NCBI GenBank assembly: GCA_000341795.1
Contig: AODO01000021.1
Location: 1 to 64,000 of the forward strand
From: Rhodococcus triatomae BKS 15-14
GTDB taxonomy: Bacteria; Actinomycetota; Actinomycetes; Mycobacteriales; Mycobacteriaceae
Direction of reading: 5' to 3'
DNA length: 64,000 nucleotides
In this document: positions 28,680-37,742 of the stretch, in pieces
How positions within the stretch are numbered: the stretch's first letter is position 1
Layout: each line of letters begins with the position of its first letter
The notes under the pieces: generated by a model
Told to the model about the DNA's origin: nothing
Databases searched by the model: none
Seen by the model: only the letters and a program-made list of their open reading frames with translations
Program-made: the position numbers and the translations under genes

Positions 28680-29300
28680 ATGTCAACCACGACCACCGAG
28701 AGGAGCGATGTGACCCAGCCCCGCGGACGGGTGACCGTGCAGCGACTCCTCGACGGCGCGCTCGAGGTGTACGAGCGCAGCGGACCGGTCGGATTCACCA
28801 TGACCGCGGTCACCGAGGTCAGCGGCGTCAGCGTCGGCAGCCTCTACCACCACTTCGGTAGCTTCGACGGTCTCGCCGCTGTCCTCTACGAACGGTGCAT
28901 GGACGACCTGCTGGTCACGTTGATCGCCGCGCTGCACCGCTCCCGCACCGCTCGCACCGGAACCCGGGCCATGGCCGTCGCCTACCTGGACTGGGTGGCC
29001 GCGCACCGCACGGAGGCGCACTTCGTCCACGCCTCCGCATACGCGACGTTCGTCCCCGACCACGCGGAGCGGCTCGCCGCCGCGAAACTGCCGCGAATGC
29101 TGGAGATCGCCGCCTGGCTGCAACCGCACATCACCGAGAGAAGGGTCGTCGACCTGCCGCTGCCGCTGATCGAGATGCTCGTCATCGGGCCGGTCGCCGA
29201 GACGAGCAGGCGCTGGCTGGCGGGAGCGCCCGGCATCGACCTCGAGGAGGCCGCCCGCGTTCTCCCCGACCGGATCTGGGCGTCGGTGCGCGCCACCTGA
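28680..29300 (+). CDS. TetR-family regulator, likely controlling the divergent fadD
   Basis: A 206-residue TetR protein. Helix-turn-helix: TMTAVTEVSGVSVGSLYHHFGSFDGL (about 40-65). The C-terminal part is helical with no recognised ligand. An alternative GTG start at 28710, preceded by AGGAG, would remove ten N-terminal residues. It probably senses a fatty acyl-CoA, given its neighbour; this is inference. Confidence 0.85.
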   Translation: MSTTTTERSDVTQPRGRVTVQRLLDGALEVYERSGPVGFTMTAVTEVSGVSVGSLYHHFGSFDGLAAVLYERCMDDLLVTLIAALHRSRTARTGTRAMAVAYLDWVAAHRTEAHFVHASAYATFVPDHAERLAAAKLPRMLEIAAWLQPHITERRVVDLPLPLIEMLVIGPVAETSRRWLAGAPGIDLEEAARVLPDRIWASVRAT

Positions 29301-29305
29301 AACCG

Positions 29306-29363
29306 CGAACGGGGCGGTCACCGCTCCATCGACCCGTGCGATGTTCGGCGACCGCCCCGTTCG
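29306..29363. terminator. Terminator hairpin between convergent tetR and serS
   Basis: A 14-bp perfect stem, CGAACGGGGCGGTC (29306-29319) with GACCGCCCCGTTCG (29350-29363), separated by a 30-nt loop. Confidence 0.65.
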
Positions 29364-29375
29364 GGGTTGCTCGGC

Positions 29376-30635
29376 TCAGGGTGCGCGCAGCACGTCCGTC
29401 CCGACGAACGGCTGCAGCGCGGCGGGAACCGTCACGGAGCCGTCGGCCTGCTGGTGGTTCTCGAGGATCGCGACGATCCACCGCGTGGTGGCGAGAGTGC
29501 CGTTGAGGGTCGCGGCGATCTGCGGCTTGCCGTTCTCGTCGCGGTACCGGACGCCGAGACGACGGGCCTGGAAGGTGGTGCAGTTCGACGTCGACGACAG
29601 CTCGCGGTAACGCTGCTGCGTCGGCACCCACGCCTCGCAGTCGTACTTACGGGCCGCCGACGACCCGAGGTCACCGCCGGCGACGTCGATGACCCGGTAC
29701 GGGACGTCGATCGCGGCGAGCATCTCCCGCTCCCAGCCGAGCAGCCGCTCGTGCTCGGCGTCCGCGTCCTCGGGCTTGCAGTAGGTGAACATCTCGACCT
29801 TGTCGAACTGGTGGACGCGGATGATGCCGCGGGTGTCCTTGCCGTAGCTGCCGGCCTCGCGGCGGAAGCACGACGACCATCCCGCGTACCGCTTCGGGCC
29901 CGTGGACAGGTCCAGGATCTCGCCCGAGTGGTAGCCGGCGAGCGGGACCTCGGAGGTACCGACGAGGTACAGATCGTCCTGCTCCAGGTGGTAGACCTCC
30001 TCGGAGTGCTGGCCGAGGAAGCCGGTTCCCTGCATGATCTCGGGACGCACGAGCACGGGCGGGATCATCATCGTGAACCCGTTCGCGGTGGCCTTCTGCG
30101 CGGCGAGCTGGAGGAGACCCAGCTGCAGCAGGGCGCCGTGGCCGGTGAGGAAGTAGAACCGGGCGCCGGACACCTTCGCTCCGCGCTCCATGTCGAGCAG
30201 ACCCAGCGACTCGCCGAGCTCGAGGTGGTCCTTCGCCTCGAAGTCGAACGTCGGCGGCTCACCGACCGTCTCGAGGGTGATGAAGTCGTCCTCGCCTCCG
30301 GCCGGAGCTCCGTCCTGGACGATGTTCGAGATCGCCCGCTGCGCGGACTCGAGTACGGCGTCGGCCTCGTGCTGCGCCGCCTCCGCATCCTTGACCTGCT
30401 GCGCGAGCTCCTTCGCGCCGGCGAGCAGCGCGGGCCGCTCCTCGGGGGAGGCCTGCCCGACCTTCTTGCCGAGCGCCTTCTGCTCCGCGCGCAGGTTGTC
30501 GCCCGCGAGGACTGCCGCGCGGCGGGACTCGTCGGCCGCCAGGAGCGCGTCGACCAGCGCGGGATCCTCCCCCCGCATGCGCTGCGACTGGCGAACGACA
30601 TCCGGGTTCTCCCGCAGGAACTTCAGGTCAATCAC
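29376..30635 (-). CDS. serS: Seryl-tRNA synthetase
   Basis: Class II aminoacyl-tRNA synthetase, 419 residues, identical in length to M. tuberculosis SerS (Rv3834c). The N-terminal coiled-coil tRNA-binding arm covers about 28-100. Motif 2 is [19 protein letters not shown] and motif 3 is [20 protein letters not shown], with the serine site in [12 protein letters not shown]. The GTG at 30635 starts [12 protein letters not shown], the family N-terminus. No T-box leader is seen. Confidence 0.97.
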   Translation of the reverse strand: MIDLKFLRENPDVVRQSQRMRGEDPALVDALLAADESRRAAVLAGDNLRAEQKALGKKVGQASPEERPALLAGAKELAQQVKDAEAAQHEADAVLESAQRAISNIVQDGAPAGGEDDFITLETVGEPPTFDFEAKDHLELGESLGLLDMERGAKVSGARFYFLTGHGALLQLGLLQLAAQKATANGFTMMIPPVLVRPEIMQGTGFLGQHSEEVYHLEQDDLYLVGTSEVPLAGYHSGEILDLSTGPKRYAGWSSCFRREAGSYGKDTRGIIRVHQFDKVEMFTYCKPEDADAEHERLLGWEREMLAAIDVPYRVIDVAGGDLGSSAARKYDCEAWVPTQQRYRELSSTSNCTTFQARRLGVRYRDENGKPQIAATLNGTLATTRWIVAILENHQQADGSVTVPAALQPFVGTDVLRAP

Positions 30636-30745
30636 GCCTGGAACCCTACTTGGTCCGTCTTCGTGGCGATGCCTGCGGAGTGGTCGGCCGCGCGGACCGC
30701 CCGTCCGGTTTCGGTGTGTCGGCGGTCCTGGCGCGCCCGCCAGGC

Positions 30746-31900
30746 ATGATGGAGGCGATGTCCGACGAACGCAACGCCCCTGGCGACCACCCGACACCCG
30801 ACGGCGGTGACACTCCGACGGCCGGCGGCTCCGGCGCTCCCCGTGGGGACGCCTGGTCCGGGCTCTCGCGCTGGACGGGCGGCACCCAGATGTCCGCGAA
30901 GACCACCCGGCGGGCCCTGATCGCCGTCGCACTCGGTGCCGTCCTCGCGGCACTCGCGACGATCGTCGTCTCCGGCGGGTTCAAGGGCGGCGACGAGCTG
31001 ACCACGCACGCGGGCAGCGTCGGCCCCAACCCGACCGGCGCCGTCGCCGGCGAGGCGTTCGCGACCGCAACCACGGGCGACTGCCTGACCTGGTCCGAGA
31101 CGGATGCCAGCGACCTGGAACAGGTCGAATGCTCGGACGAGCACCTCTTCGAGGTGGCGGCGGACATCGATCTGGCCGTGTTCCCCGGCGCCGAGTTCGG
31201 TCCCGGCTCGCGGTTCCCCAGCGTGCTGCGGTTCTCCCAGCTGCGCGACGAGCACTGCACTCCCGCCGTCACCGAGTACCTGGGCGCGCACTTCGACCCG
31301 CACGGCAAGTTCAGTGTCGGCCTGATCAATCCCGGCGAGGCGGGATGGGCGGCCGGCGAACGGACCATCCGCTGCGGGCTGCAACGGTCGAGCACGACGG
31401 GCACGATCCTGCCGGTGACGAACTCCGTCGCCGGGCAGGACCAGTCGAAGGTGTGGGACGCGGGCACCTGCATCGGCATCAACCAGAACGTGCCGAGCGA
31501 TCCGATGGACTGCACACAGGCGCACGCCTTCGAGGTGATCTCGGTGGTGGACCTGGCCGCGAAGTTCCCCGGCGGGTACCCCGCGGTCGGGGACCAGGAC
31601 TCCTATCTCGAGGAGACGTGTACCCAGGCCGCGGCCGAGTACCTCGGTTCCCCCGACGCCCTGAGAAACAAGACACTGACCCTGTTCTGGGACAACCTGG
31701 AGCTGAGCAGTTGGCTGGCCGGCAGCCGCAAGGTCAACTGCTCCGTCGGCAAGGAGATCGACGGCGGGTTCTCGCCCATCGTCGGCAGCGCCAAGGGCGA
31801 GATCCTGATCAACGGTGCGCCGCCGGTCGCACCGCCGCCACTGCCCGAGGGCCGATCCGTTCCGACGCCGTTGCCCGGCGCCGCTCCGCTGGAGAACTGA
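30746..31900 (+). CDS. Membrane protein with septum-formation domain (Rv3835-like)
   Basis: A 384-residue protein: a hydrophilic, Pro/Gly-rich cytosolic part (1-about 52), one transmembrane helix ([19 protein letters not shown]) and a long extracytoplasmic part with two related Cys-containing repeats (GDCLTWSET...[11 protein letters not shown] and GTCIGINQN...[11 protein letters not shown]). This is the Septum_form domain arrangement of Rv3835. The exact role in division is not established. The start at 30746 is one of three close ATG codons. It is translationally coupled to the metallopeptidase gene. Confidence 0.85.
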   Translation: MMEAMSDERNAPGDHPTPDGGDTPTAGGSGAPRGDAWSGLSRWTGGTQMSAKTTRRALIAVALGAVLAALATIVVSGGFKGGDELTTHAGSVGPNPTGAVAGEAFATATTGDCLTWSETDASDLEQVECSDEHLFEVAADIDLAVFPGAEFGPGSRFPSVLRFSQLRDEHCTPAVTEYLGAHFDPHGKFSVGLINPGEAGWAAGERTIRCGLQRSSTTGTILPVTNSVAGQDQSKVWDAGTCIGINQNVPSDPMDCTQAHAFEVISVVDLAAKFPGGYPAVGDQDSYLEETCTQAAAEYLGSPDALRNKTLTLFWDNLELSSWLAGSRKVNCSVGKEIDGGFSPIVGSAKGEILINGAPPVAPPPLPEGRSVPTPLPGAAPLEN

Positions 31901-32250
31901 TGCCGGTCACCATGTCCGAGGCCCGGTTCGACGACCTGGTCTCCGAAGCCCTCGACCTGATCCCGCCCCGGCTGGCGGCCGCGATCGACAACGTCGTCGT
32001 GCTCGTCGACGCCCGCGACGAGGAGGATCCCGGTCTGCTCGGGCTGTACCAGGGCATCGCGCTCACCGAGCGGGACAGCCACTACGGCGGCTCGCTGCCC
32101 GACACCATCACCGTCTACCGCGAGGCCATCCTCGAGATGTGCGACTCGGAGGAGCAGGTGGTCGAGGAGGTCGCGATCACGGTGATCCACGAGATCGCGC
32201 ACTACTTCGGCATCGAAGAGGACCGCCTGCACGAGCTCGGCTGGGGCTGA
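31900..32250 (+). CDS. Minimal zinc metallopeptidase (Rv3836-like)
   Basis: A 116-residue cytosolic protein of the small zincin family. The HExxH motif is in VIHEIAHYFGIEEDRLHELG, giving two His ligands, the catalytic Glu and a further His. The ATG shares one base with the stop of the upstream septum-domain gene (TGATG), so the pair is co-translated, as in M. tuberculosis Rv3835-Rv3836. Substrate unknown. Confidence 0.9.
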   Translation: MPVTMSEARFDDLVSEALDLIPPRLAAAIDNVVVLVDARDEEDPGLLGLYQGIALTERDSHYGGSLPDTITVYREAILEMCDSEEQVVEEVAITVIHEIAHYFGIEEDRLHELGWG

Positions 32251-32261
32251 CCACCCTCGCC

Positions 32262-32285
32262 CACGCCCCGACACTTCGGGGCGTG
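32262..32285 (+). terminator. Terminator hairpin after the metallopeptidase gene
   Basis: A perfect 10-bp stem, CACGCCCCGA-CACT-TCGGGGCGTG, twelve bases past the stop. It separates the Rv3835/Rv3836 pair from the PE-PPE genes. Confidence 0.7.
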
Positions 32286-32366
32286 CGGACATCGTGGAAC
32301 CGTTCCGGCACGGGGTGCGTCCAACCTCCTGACGGATCAGTTCGATCAAGCCAGGAGGGCCGCACG

Positions 32367-32675
32367 TTGTCCGGACACGTCTTCGTCTCACCCGAGGCAC
32401 TGCTCGCCGCGGCCGCCCAGCTCGAGGCGCTGGCGGAACGGCTGCAGGCGACTGTGAACTCCTCCGCGCCCGCCCTCCACATGCCCCCCGCAGGCACGGA
32501 GGAGGTGTCGATCCTGACCGCATCGCACTTCAACTCGATCGCCGACAGCTTCCTGCCGGCAGCGGCGGCAGGCATCGCGGAACTGTGGGCCGCCGCGGCC
32601 ACGCTGCGCAAGCAGGCCGCCGAGTACGAGGGCCTCGACGCCTCCTTCGGCACCGTGCTCGCCTCCGGCATGTGA
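32367..32675 (+). CDS. PE-family protein (type VII secretion substrate)
   Basis: A 102-residue helical-hairpin protein. Pro9-Glu10 sits at the canonical PE place. The middle has PPAGTEEVSILTASHFNS, closely like the EVSxLTAxxF block of mycobacterial PE domains, and the C-terminal helix ends in YEGLD (87-91), a YxxxD/E type VII secretion signal. It should pair with the PPE protein encoded 30 bp downstream and be exported by an ESX system encoded elsewhere. A TTG start at 32367 follows AGGAGG at 8-bp spacing. Confidence 0.8.
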   Translation: MSGHVFVSPEALLAAAAQLEALAERLQATVNSSAPALHMPPAGTEEVSILTASHFNSIADSFLPAAAAGIAELWAAAATLRKQAAEYEGLDASFGTVLASGM

Positions 32676-32705
32676 CCGCCCACCTTCGACAGTAGGAGCT
32701 TCGCC

Positions 32706-33872
32706 ATGACCCTGGGATTCACCGGTGTCGTCTGGTACCCGCGCGGTGCGACGCTGAACTCGACCGCCCTCAACAGCGGAATCGGCCCGGCGCCCCTGAC
32801 CGCGGCCGGCAGCGCGTGGGCAGCGGTGTCCACGAGCTTCGCCGACGCCACCGTCACCGTCGCGAAGGTGATGGCCGACCTCGCGGCCGGCTGGGAGGGC
32901 GTCGCCGCGACCGCGGCGCTGAGCAGGCTGGCCCCGTTCCAGGTGTGGACGGAGCAGGCGTCGACGCAGGCCGCCACCGCGTCGGGCAAGGCGGCAGCGC
33001 TCGCGACCGCGCACACGGTGGCACGTGTGACGATGCCGAGCCTCGCGGAGATCGCCGCGGTTCAGGCCGCGAAGGTCGCCGCATACGCGGCGAGCGGTGC
33101 CCTGGTCGGTGCGGGTGCCGCGGCCGAAGCGGCGGATCGGGCGATGGACCTGAGGGCATCCCTGGTGATGGAGGCGTACGAGTCGGCCTCCACGATCGTC
33201 GCGTCACCGCAGAGCTTCACCTCCCCTCCGCCGCTGTCGAACGTCACCGCGGCCGCACCCGCGGCGGCGGGGCAGGAACCGGTGCCGACGGGCAACCCGG
33301 TCACCGACTTCCTCGTGAACCCGGCCCAGGCGGTGCAGAACGCGGTCGGCGCCGCCCTCGCGCAGCCGGCGAATCCCGCGGTCGTCGCTGCGGCGTCCCA
33401 GGCAGGCAGCATCGTCGGTACGGGCCTGAGCACGGTCGCCCAGGCGTCCGCGTCGTTCGCGCCCGCCGCGGCGGCCGCCATCGGTGGCGCGGGCGTCACG
33501 CAGACGGATCCGGCTGCGGTGCGCTCGGCGACGGGCGCGGAGACCCGCGCCGCACGGGCCGGCTCCCCGGGCATCTCGGGCCTGTCCGGCGCGACCGGAT
33601 CGTCCAGGGTGACACTCCCCGAGGGCTGGGGTGGCGGGGCGACGAACACCGGTCGCGCAGCATCCACCGGTGTTGCCACGCCGATCGCAGAGCCGGTCCG
33701 CGTCGACTCCGCGGCAGCGAACCGGTCGTCGCACGTCGGCGCGCCTCTCGGCTCCGGCGGCGCGCACGCCGCCGAGGACGAGGAGCGTCGCACCCCGGGC
33801 TACCTCAAGAGCTTCGAGCACTTCGAGGACGGTCGCGTCGTCATTCCGTCGGTCATCGGCGGCGACAGGTGA
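32706..33872 (+). CDS. PPE-family protein (type VII secretion substrate)
   Basis: A 388-residue Ala-rich protein. The N-terminal about 170 residues match the PPE helical domain, including the GPAPLTAAGSAWAAVSTSF block and WEG at 63-65 (the WxG turn). The Pro-Pro-Glu motif itself is replaced by WYPRG near residue 10. The remaining half is Ala/Gly/Ser-rich and low complexity, ending in a more polar segment (GYLKSFEHFEDGRVVIPSV). It probably forms a heterodimer with the PE protein, recognised by the EspG-like protein whose gene overlaps its stop. Confidence 0.78.
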   Translation: MTLGFTGVVWYPRGATLNSTALNSGIGPAPLTAAGSAWAAVSTSFADATVTVAKVMADLAAGWEGVAATAALSRLAPFQVWTEQASTQAATASGKAAALATAHTVARVTMPSLAEIAAVQAAKVAAYAASGALVGAGAAAEAADRAMDLRASLVMEAYESASTIVASPQSFTSPPPLSNVTAAAPAAAGQEPVPTGNPVTDFLVNPAQAVQNAVGAALAQPANPAVVAAASQAGSIVGTGLSTVAQASASFAPAAAAAIGGAGVTQTDPAAVRSATGAETRAARAGSPGISGLSGATGSSRVTLPEGWGGGATNTGRAASTGVATPIAEPVRVDSAAANRSSHVGAPLGSGGAHAAEDEERRTPGYLKSFEHFEDGRVVIPSVIGGDR

Positions 33873-34663
33873 CGCCGTCCGGACTGCGGCTTCCTGCCGT
33901 CACGGTCGGCGTGGACGAGCTCGACCTGCTGACCCACCTCGCCGGTATCGACGAGCTGCCGGTGGTGCTCGATGCGAAGTCGCGATTCGACACCGTCGTG
34001 GCGCGCGACGCCGCGTTCGAGCGCTGCCGCGAGTCGCTCGCGGAACGCGGCCTGCTCCCGGGTGGCCACCCTCATCCCGACCTCGTCGATCGGCTCACGA
34101 TCCTCGCCCGCGCCGACGTCGAGCTGGCGGTGCGGTGGTACCGCGACGGCACGGTGTCGCGGATGTGCCTCGCTCAGGCCGGACCGATGACGGTACTGGC
34201 ACTGCGCGGCCCGGACTCCTACGTCCTGACGGAGGTCGCGGCGGCTGGCGCGGAGCTGGTGCTCGACGTCATCGGGCGCGGTGTCCCCCTCGACGTGGAC
34301 TCGATCAGCGCGCCCACGGACCGGTTGGTACTCGCGCTCGGCGACCTCACCCACCCGCAGTCAGTGGCCCACCGGCTGACCGAGCTGGGTGCGCGGGACA
34401 CCGAGACGCTGGCGTGGGCGCTGTCGACCTGCACCGCGCACGCCGAGATCGTCGCCCTCGCCCAGGGCGACGGGCGCCGGTGGACGAGCGCACCTGTGAC
34501 GGTGTTCGACACCGCCGGGGGCCGGATCGTGGGCACCTCCACCGTCGCGCCGGACGGTACGGCCTGGTCGACGCTCGGGCCCGGCGGGGACGTTCGGGTC
34601 CGTCAGGCGGTCGGTGAACTGCTGACGTGGGCGGCTCGTCCGCACGGAGCCGGATCGTCCTGA
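33869..34663 (+). CDS. EspG-family chaperone-like protein
   Basis: A 264-residue cytosolic protein of the ESX secretion-associated EspG type. Starts VTVGVDELDLLTHLAGIDELPVVL, the EspG-like first strand and helix; the middle has RADVELAVRWYRDG and DSYVLTEV, and the protein ends with VRVRQAVGELLTW. In mycobacteria EspG binds PPE proteins in the cytosol and delivers PE-PPE pairs to their ESX system. The GTG overlaps the PPE stop by four bases (GTGA), so the three genes are one unit. Confidence 0.72.
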   Translation: MTPSGLRLPAVTVGVDELDLLTHLAGIDELPVVLDAKSRFDTVVARDAAFERCRESLAERGLLPGGHPHPDLVDRLTILARADVELAVRWYRDGTVSRMCLAQAGPMTVLALRGPDSYVLTEVAAAGAELVLDVIGRGVPLDVDSISAPTDRLVLALGDLTHPQSVAHRLTELGARDTETLAWALSTCTAHAEIVALAQGDGRRWTSAPVTVFDTAGGRIVGTSTVAPDGTAWSTLGPGGDVRVRQAVGELLTWAARPHGAGSS

Positions 34664-34733
34664 CGGGAACCCGGATCGCCTGCCGGTACCCTTCCCAGTG
34701 ACATTCCGGCGATCGAGACGTGTGGGTAGGGCA

Positions 34734-35360
34734 ATGGGTGAACCGGTCGGACCGGCACAGGACGAGCCGCAGATCGACTGGCGGCGGCTCGAAGAGGTGC
34801 AGCTGACGCCGATCCTGTCGGCGTCCCTCGACGCGTTCTACGAGCTCGGCTACCACGGGACGACGGTCCGGGAGGTGGCTCGCCGGGTCGGGGTGACGGT
34901 ACCCGCCCTGTACTACCACCACGAGAACAAAGAGGGCCTGCTGATCGCCCTGCTGGAGCTGTCGACGGCCGACGTGCTGGCGCGGGCGCACGCCGCCGAC
35001 GCCGACGGCGGCGACGACCCGGTGCAGCGGCTCGCGAACGTCGTCGAGGCGATCGTGCTGCGGATGACGACGCGGCCGCGGCTGGCGTCCCTGGAGGGCG
35101 AGGTCCGCTACCTGAGCGCGGAGAACCGGCAGCGGTATCGCGCGGTCCGCAAGGGCATCGAAGAGGTGGTGTTGCAGATCGTCGAGGCGGGAGCCGAGAG
35201 CGGCGCGTTCGACGTCGACGATCCCGCCGAGATCACTCGCGCCATTCTCGGTATGTGCCAGTCGATTCCGCGCTGGTACCACGCCGAAGGCACCCTGTCG
35301 CCGCAGGAGGTCGCGCGAAAGTACGTCGCGATCGCGATGAAAATTGTTGGTGCGAAATAG
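34734..35360 (+). CDS. TetR-family regulator (paralogue 1)
   Basis: A 208-residue TetR protein with HTH block TTVREVARRVGVTVPALYYHHENK. Its N-terminal domain and the AILGMCQSIPRWYHAEG segment are very similar to the TetR at 40678-41295. Related proteins regulate acyl-CoA catabolism. Start at 34734 with GGGTAGGG upstream; an earlier in-frame start at 34698 is possible. Confidence 0.86.
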   Translation: MGEPVGPAQDEPQIDWRRLEEVQLTPILSASLDAFYELGYHGTTVREVARRVGVTVPALYYHHENKEGLLIALLELSTADVLARAHAADADGGDDPVQRLANVVEAIVLRMTTRPRLASLEGEVRYLSAENRQRYRAVRKGIEEVVLQIVEAGAESGAFDVDDPAEITRAILGMCQSIPRWYHAEGTLSPQEVARKYVAIAMKIVGAK

Positions 35361-35470
35361 GGTTCACCCCGCCTGTCCCCCGATCGGCGGACTGACATCC
35401 CATCCGTGACGCGGTTACTGTCGGCGCACCTGGCGGTGGGCGCCACGGGCGTCGACGGAAGTGGTGCACG

Positions 35471-35773
35471 ATGACCATTGCTCGAACCTTGACCCGGGCC
35501 GCCGGTGCCACCGGCCTCGCTCTCGCGTCGACCGTCCTGCTCTGCGGCGGCGCGACGGCCACCGCGGAGACGAGGTGCGCGTCCTACCCTCCTTTCGTGC
35601 CGCCTGCCGAAATCGTCGCGGACCCGCTGTGGTTTCTGAACCCGGGCTTCGAGGGCGGCCCGGTGTTGTGGAACGACTCGTCCAGCGAGATCGCGGCCGG
35701 TTCGTCCCTGATGTGCTCCTTCTACCCCGACCCGCCGAACATCTGGCTGAACGACCCGATCGCTCCCCGCTGA
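35471..35773 (+). CDS. Small secreted protein of unknown function
   Basis: A 100-residue exported protein. A signal peptide (LTRAAGATGLALASTVLLCGGATATA) is followed by a mature part of about 68 residues with two Cys (in TRCASYPPF and LMCSFYPDPP), probably forming one disulfide, and many aromatic and Pro residues. No family recognised. It is convergent with the enoyl-CoA hydratase gene, ten bases away, and follows GGAAG. Confidence 0.65.
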   Translation: MTIARTLTRAAGATGLALASTVLLCGGATATAETRCASYPPFVPPAEIVADPLWFLNPGFEGGPVLWNDSSSEIAAGSSLMCSFYPDPPNIWLNDPIAPR

Positions 35774-35782
35774 TCGCGTGCG

Positions 35783-36577
35783 TCAGCTACGACCGAAGAC
35801 CGCCGGACGCTTGGCGAGGAAGGCGTCGACACCCTCGGCGAAGTCCGGCGACACGAGCAGGTCGAGCTGGCCGGCACGCTCCCGCGCGAAGGCCGGGTCG
35901 AGCTGTTCGAGGGTCGCGTCGTTGATGGCGGCCTTGGTTGCCGCGAACGCCTCCGAGGGGCCCTGGACGAATCGCTGCAGCAGTGCCTCGACGTCCTCGG
36001 CGAAGGTGGCGTCCGGGTAGACGTCGGCGATCAGTCCGGCGGCGAGGGCGTCGGCCGCGGGAAGTCGCTCGGCGAGCAGCGCCATCTTCAGCGCGCGGGC
36101 CCGGCCGATCGACGCGGCGACCAGGGCGGTGGCGCCACCGTCGGGCATGAGGCCGATCCGGGTGAAGGCGAGCAGGAGGTAGCTCGACTCCGTCGCCACG
36201 GTGAGGTCCGCGGCCAGGGCGAGGGAGACACCGACACCGGCGACGGGTCCGTTGACGGCGGCGACGACGGGCCGCGGGAAGTCGCGGAGGGCTGCGGCGG
36301 CACGGTTGGCGGCGTCGATGGTGGAGGCGTCGGCCGGGCCGGGGCCGCCGATCTTGTCCTGGCTCGCGGAGAGGTCGGCGCCGGTGCAGAACGCGCGGCC
36401 GGTGCCGGTCAGGAGCACTGCCCGGACCGCTCGGTCGTCGGCGTGCTTGTCGAGTGCCTCGGCGACGGCGACGAGCGTGTCCGTGGTGACGGCGTTCATC
36501 GACTTCGGCCGGTTGAGGGTGATGCGGAGGATGCCGTCGGACAGGTCGACGATGACCTCGGAGGTGTCGGTGCTCAT
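35783..36577 (-). CDS. Enoyl-CoA hydratase/isomerase family protein
   Basis: A 264-residue crotonase. Oxyanion-hole segments: GRAFCTGADLSAS and NGPVAGVGVSLALAADL. The usual first catalytic Glu position in AGVGVS is not Glu, so it may be an isomerase or have altered chemistry. ESSYLLLAFTRIGLMPDGGAT matches the family region with the second acid. It lies 28 bp downstream of the quinone-oxidoreductase-like gene and is probably co-transcribed with it. Confidence 0.88.
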   Translation of the reverse strand: MSTDTSEVIVDLSDGILRITLNRPKSMNAVTTDTLVAVAEALDKHADDRAVRAVLLTGTGRAFCTGADLSASQDKIGGPGPADASTIDAANRAAAALRDFPRPVVAAVNGPVAGVGVSLALAADLTVATESSYLLLAFTRIGLMPDGGATALVAASIGRARALKMALLAERLPAADALAAGLIADVYPDATFAEDVEALLQRFVQGPSEAFAATKAAINDATLEQLDPAFARERAGQLDLLVSPDFAEGVDAFLAKRPAVFGRS

Positions 36578-36605
36578 TGCTGCCCTTCTTTCTGTTCGGT
36601 GTTCG

Positions 36606-37571
36606 CTACGCGAGCGACAGTGCGACCTTGCCTGTCGCGCTTCGCGATTCGAGGCTTCGGAGCGCTGCGGCGGCGGCGTCGAGCGGGAAGATCGTCGGTT
36701 CCGCGACCTGCAGCGCGCCGGACGCCAGCAGCGGTTCGAGTTCGGCCCACTGCCGGGCCGGGTACCCGAAGTCGGTGCGGACGTACTCACCCCATCCTGC
36801 GCCGACGACGGAGATGTTCTTCAGCAGCAGCCGGTTCACCTTGACCGTCGGGATCTCGCCGCCGGTGAAGCCGAGGACGACATGCCGTCCGTTCGGGGCG
36901 AGGGCGCGGAGGCTGTCGAGGAAGCGGTCGCCGCCGACGGGGTCGAGGACGATGTCGACGCCGCGGCCACCGGTGAGTTCGGCGACGGCGTCCTTGAAGC
37001 CGTCGGCGAGCACGGTGTGGGTGGCGCGGTTGGCCTTCGCGACGGCGGCCTTGTCCTCGGTGCTGACGACGGCGACGGTGTCGAGGCCGAGCGCGGCCGC
37101 GACCTGCAGGCACGCCGTGCCGAGGCCACCGGCTGCGCCGTGGACGAGGACCGTCTCGCCGGCGCGGCACCTGGCCCGTTCGGTGAGCGCGAAGTGGGCG
37201 GTGAGGTAGTTCATCAGGAACCCGGCGCCCGCGGTGAGGGTGACGGCGTCGGGCAGCGCGAAGACCGTGCTCGGGTGCACCGCGACGGTGCGCTGCCAGG
37301 CACCGCCGAGGGCGAGGACCACGACGCGGTCGCCGGCGCGGAATCCGCTGTCTCCGGGCGCTTCCCGGACGATTCCGGCGCCTTCGACGCCGGGCACGAA
37401 GGGCGTCGGGCGGACCACCTGGTAGCCGCCGGAGGTCTGCAGGAGATCGGGGAACGAGACACCCGCGGCGTCGAGGTCGACGACGACCTGTCCGGCGGCG
37501 TCGGGCTCGGGCAGGTCGACGGCGCGAACGCCGTCGGGTCCGATGGCCTCGATCACTTGCACAGCGCGCAT
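36606..37571 (-). CDS. NADPH:quinone oxidoreductase-like zinc-type dehydrogenase
   Basis: A 321-residue medium-chain dehydrogenase/reductase. GroES-like N-terminal domain with VSFPDLLQTSGGYQ, then a Rossmann domain with VLVHGAAGGLGTACLQVAAALG and DIVLDPVGGDRF. Zinc-binding Cys residues are lacking, so it belongs to the quinone oxidoreductase/enoyl reductase group and uses NADPH. It probably reduces an enoyl or quinone compound. It is divergent from the crotonase gene at 37743, with TTAGCKAKCG boxes between them. Confidence 0.88.
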   Translation of the reverse strand: MRAVQVIEAIGPDGVRAVDLPEPDAAGQVVVDLDAAGVSFPDLLQTSGGYQVVRPTPFVPGVEGAGIVREAPGDSGFRAGDRVVVLALGGAWQRTVAVHPSTVFALPDAVTLTAGAGFLMNYLTAHFALTERARCRAGETVLVHGAAGGLGTACLQVAAALGLDTVAVVSTEDKAAVAKANRATHTVLADGFKDAVAELTGGRGVDIVLDPVGGDRFLDSLRALAPNGRHVVLGFTGGEIPTVKVNRLLLKNISVVGAGWGEYVRTDFGYPARQWAELEPLLASGALQVAEPTIFPLDAAAAALRSLESRSATGKVALSLA

Positions 37572-37644
37572 GTCGACTCCCGCGTGGTTCGATTTCGGCC
37601 GCGTTCACGGCCGGTTTCATCAGTACCAGACCCAACTGAACGTG

Positions 37645-37704
37645 CGCTAGCTAAAGTTGCCCATTGACGTCGCCGCGGCCTCGTGGTAACCCTCTTAGCG
37701 AGCG
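37645..37704. promoter_or_regulatory. Paired TTAGCKAKCG boxes in divergent promoter
   Basis: A box on the minus strand (TTAGCTAGCG, 37645-37654) and one on the plus strand (TTAGCGAGCG, 37695-37704) face each other in the gap between the oxidoreductase and crotonase genes. A third copy lies at 45495. They are likely sites for a local TetR regulator. Confidence 0.45.
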
Positions 37705-37742
37705 TTCAGTAATCGAGTACCGAACGATACCGAGGAGAATCC

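Noticed and set aside
30636-30745. T-box riboswitch or tRNA gene near serS
   Set aside because: The gap is short, and no T-box core, anti-terminator or cloverleaf could be formed.
32262-34663. Complete ESX secretion locus
   Set aside because: No EccA-E, MycP or EsxA/B-type genes lie on either side; only the substrate pair and EspG-like gene are present.
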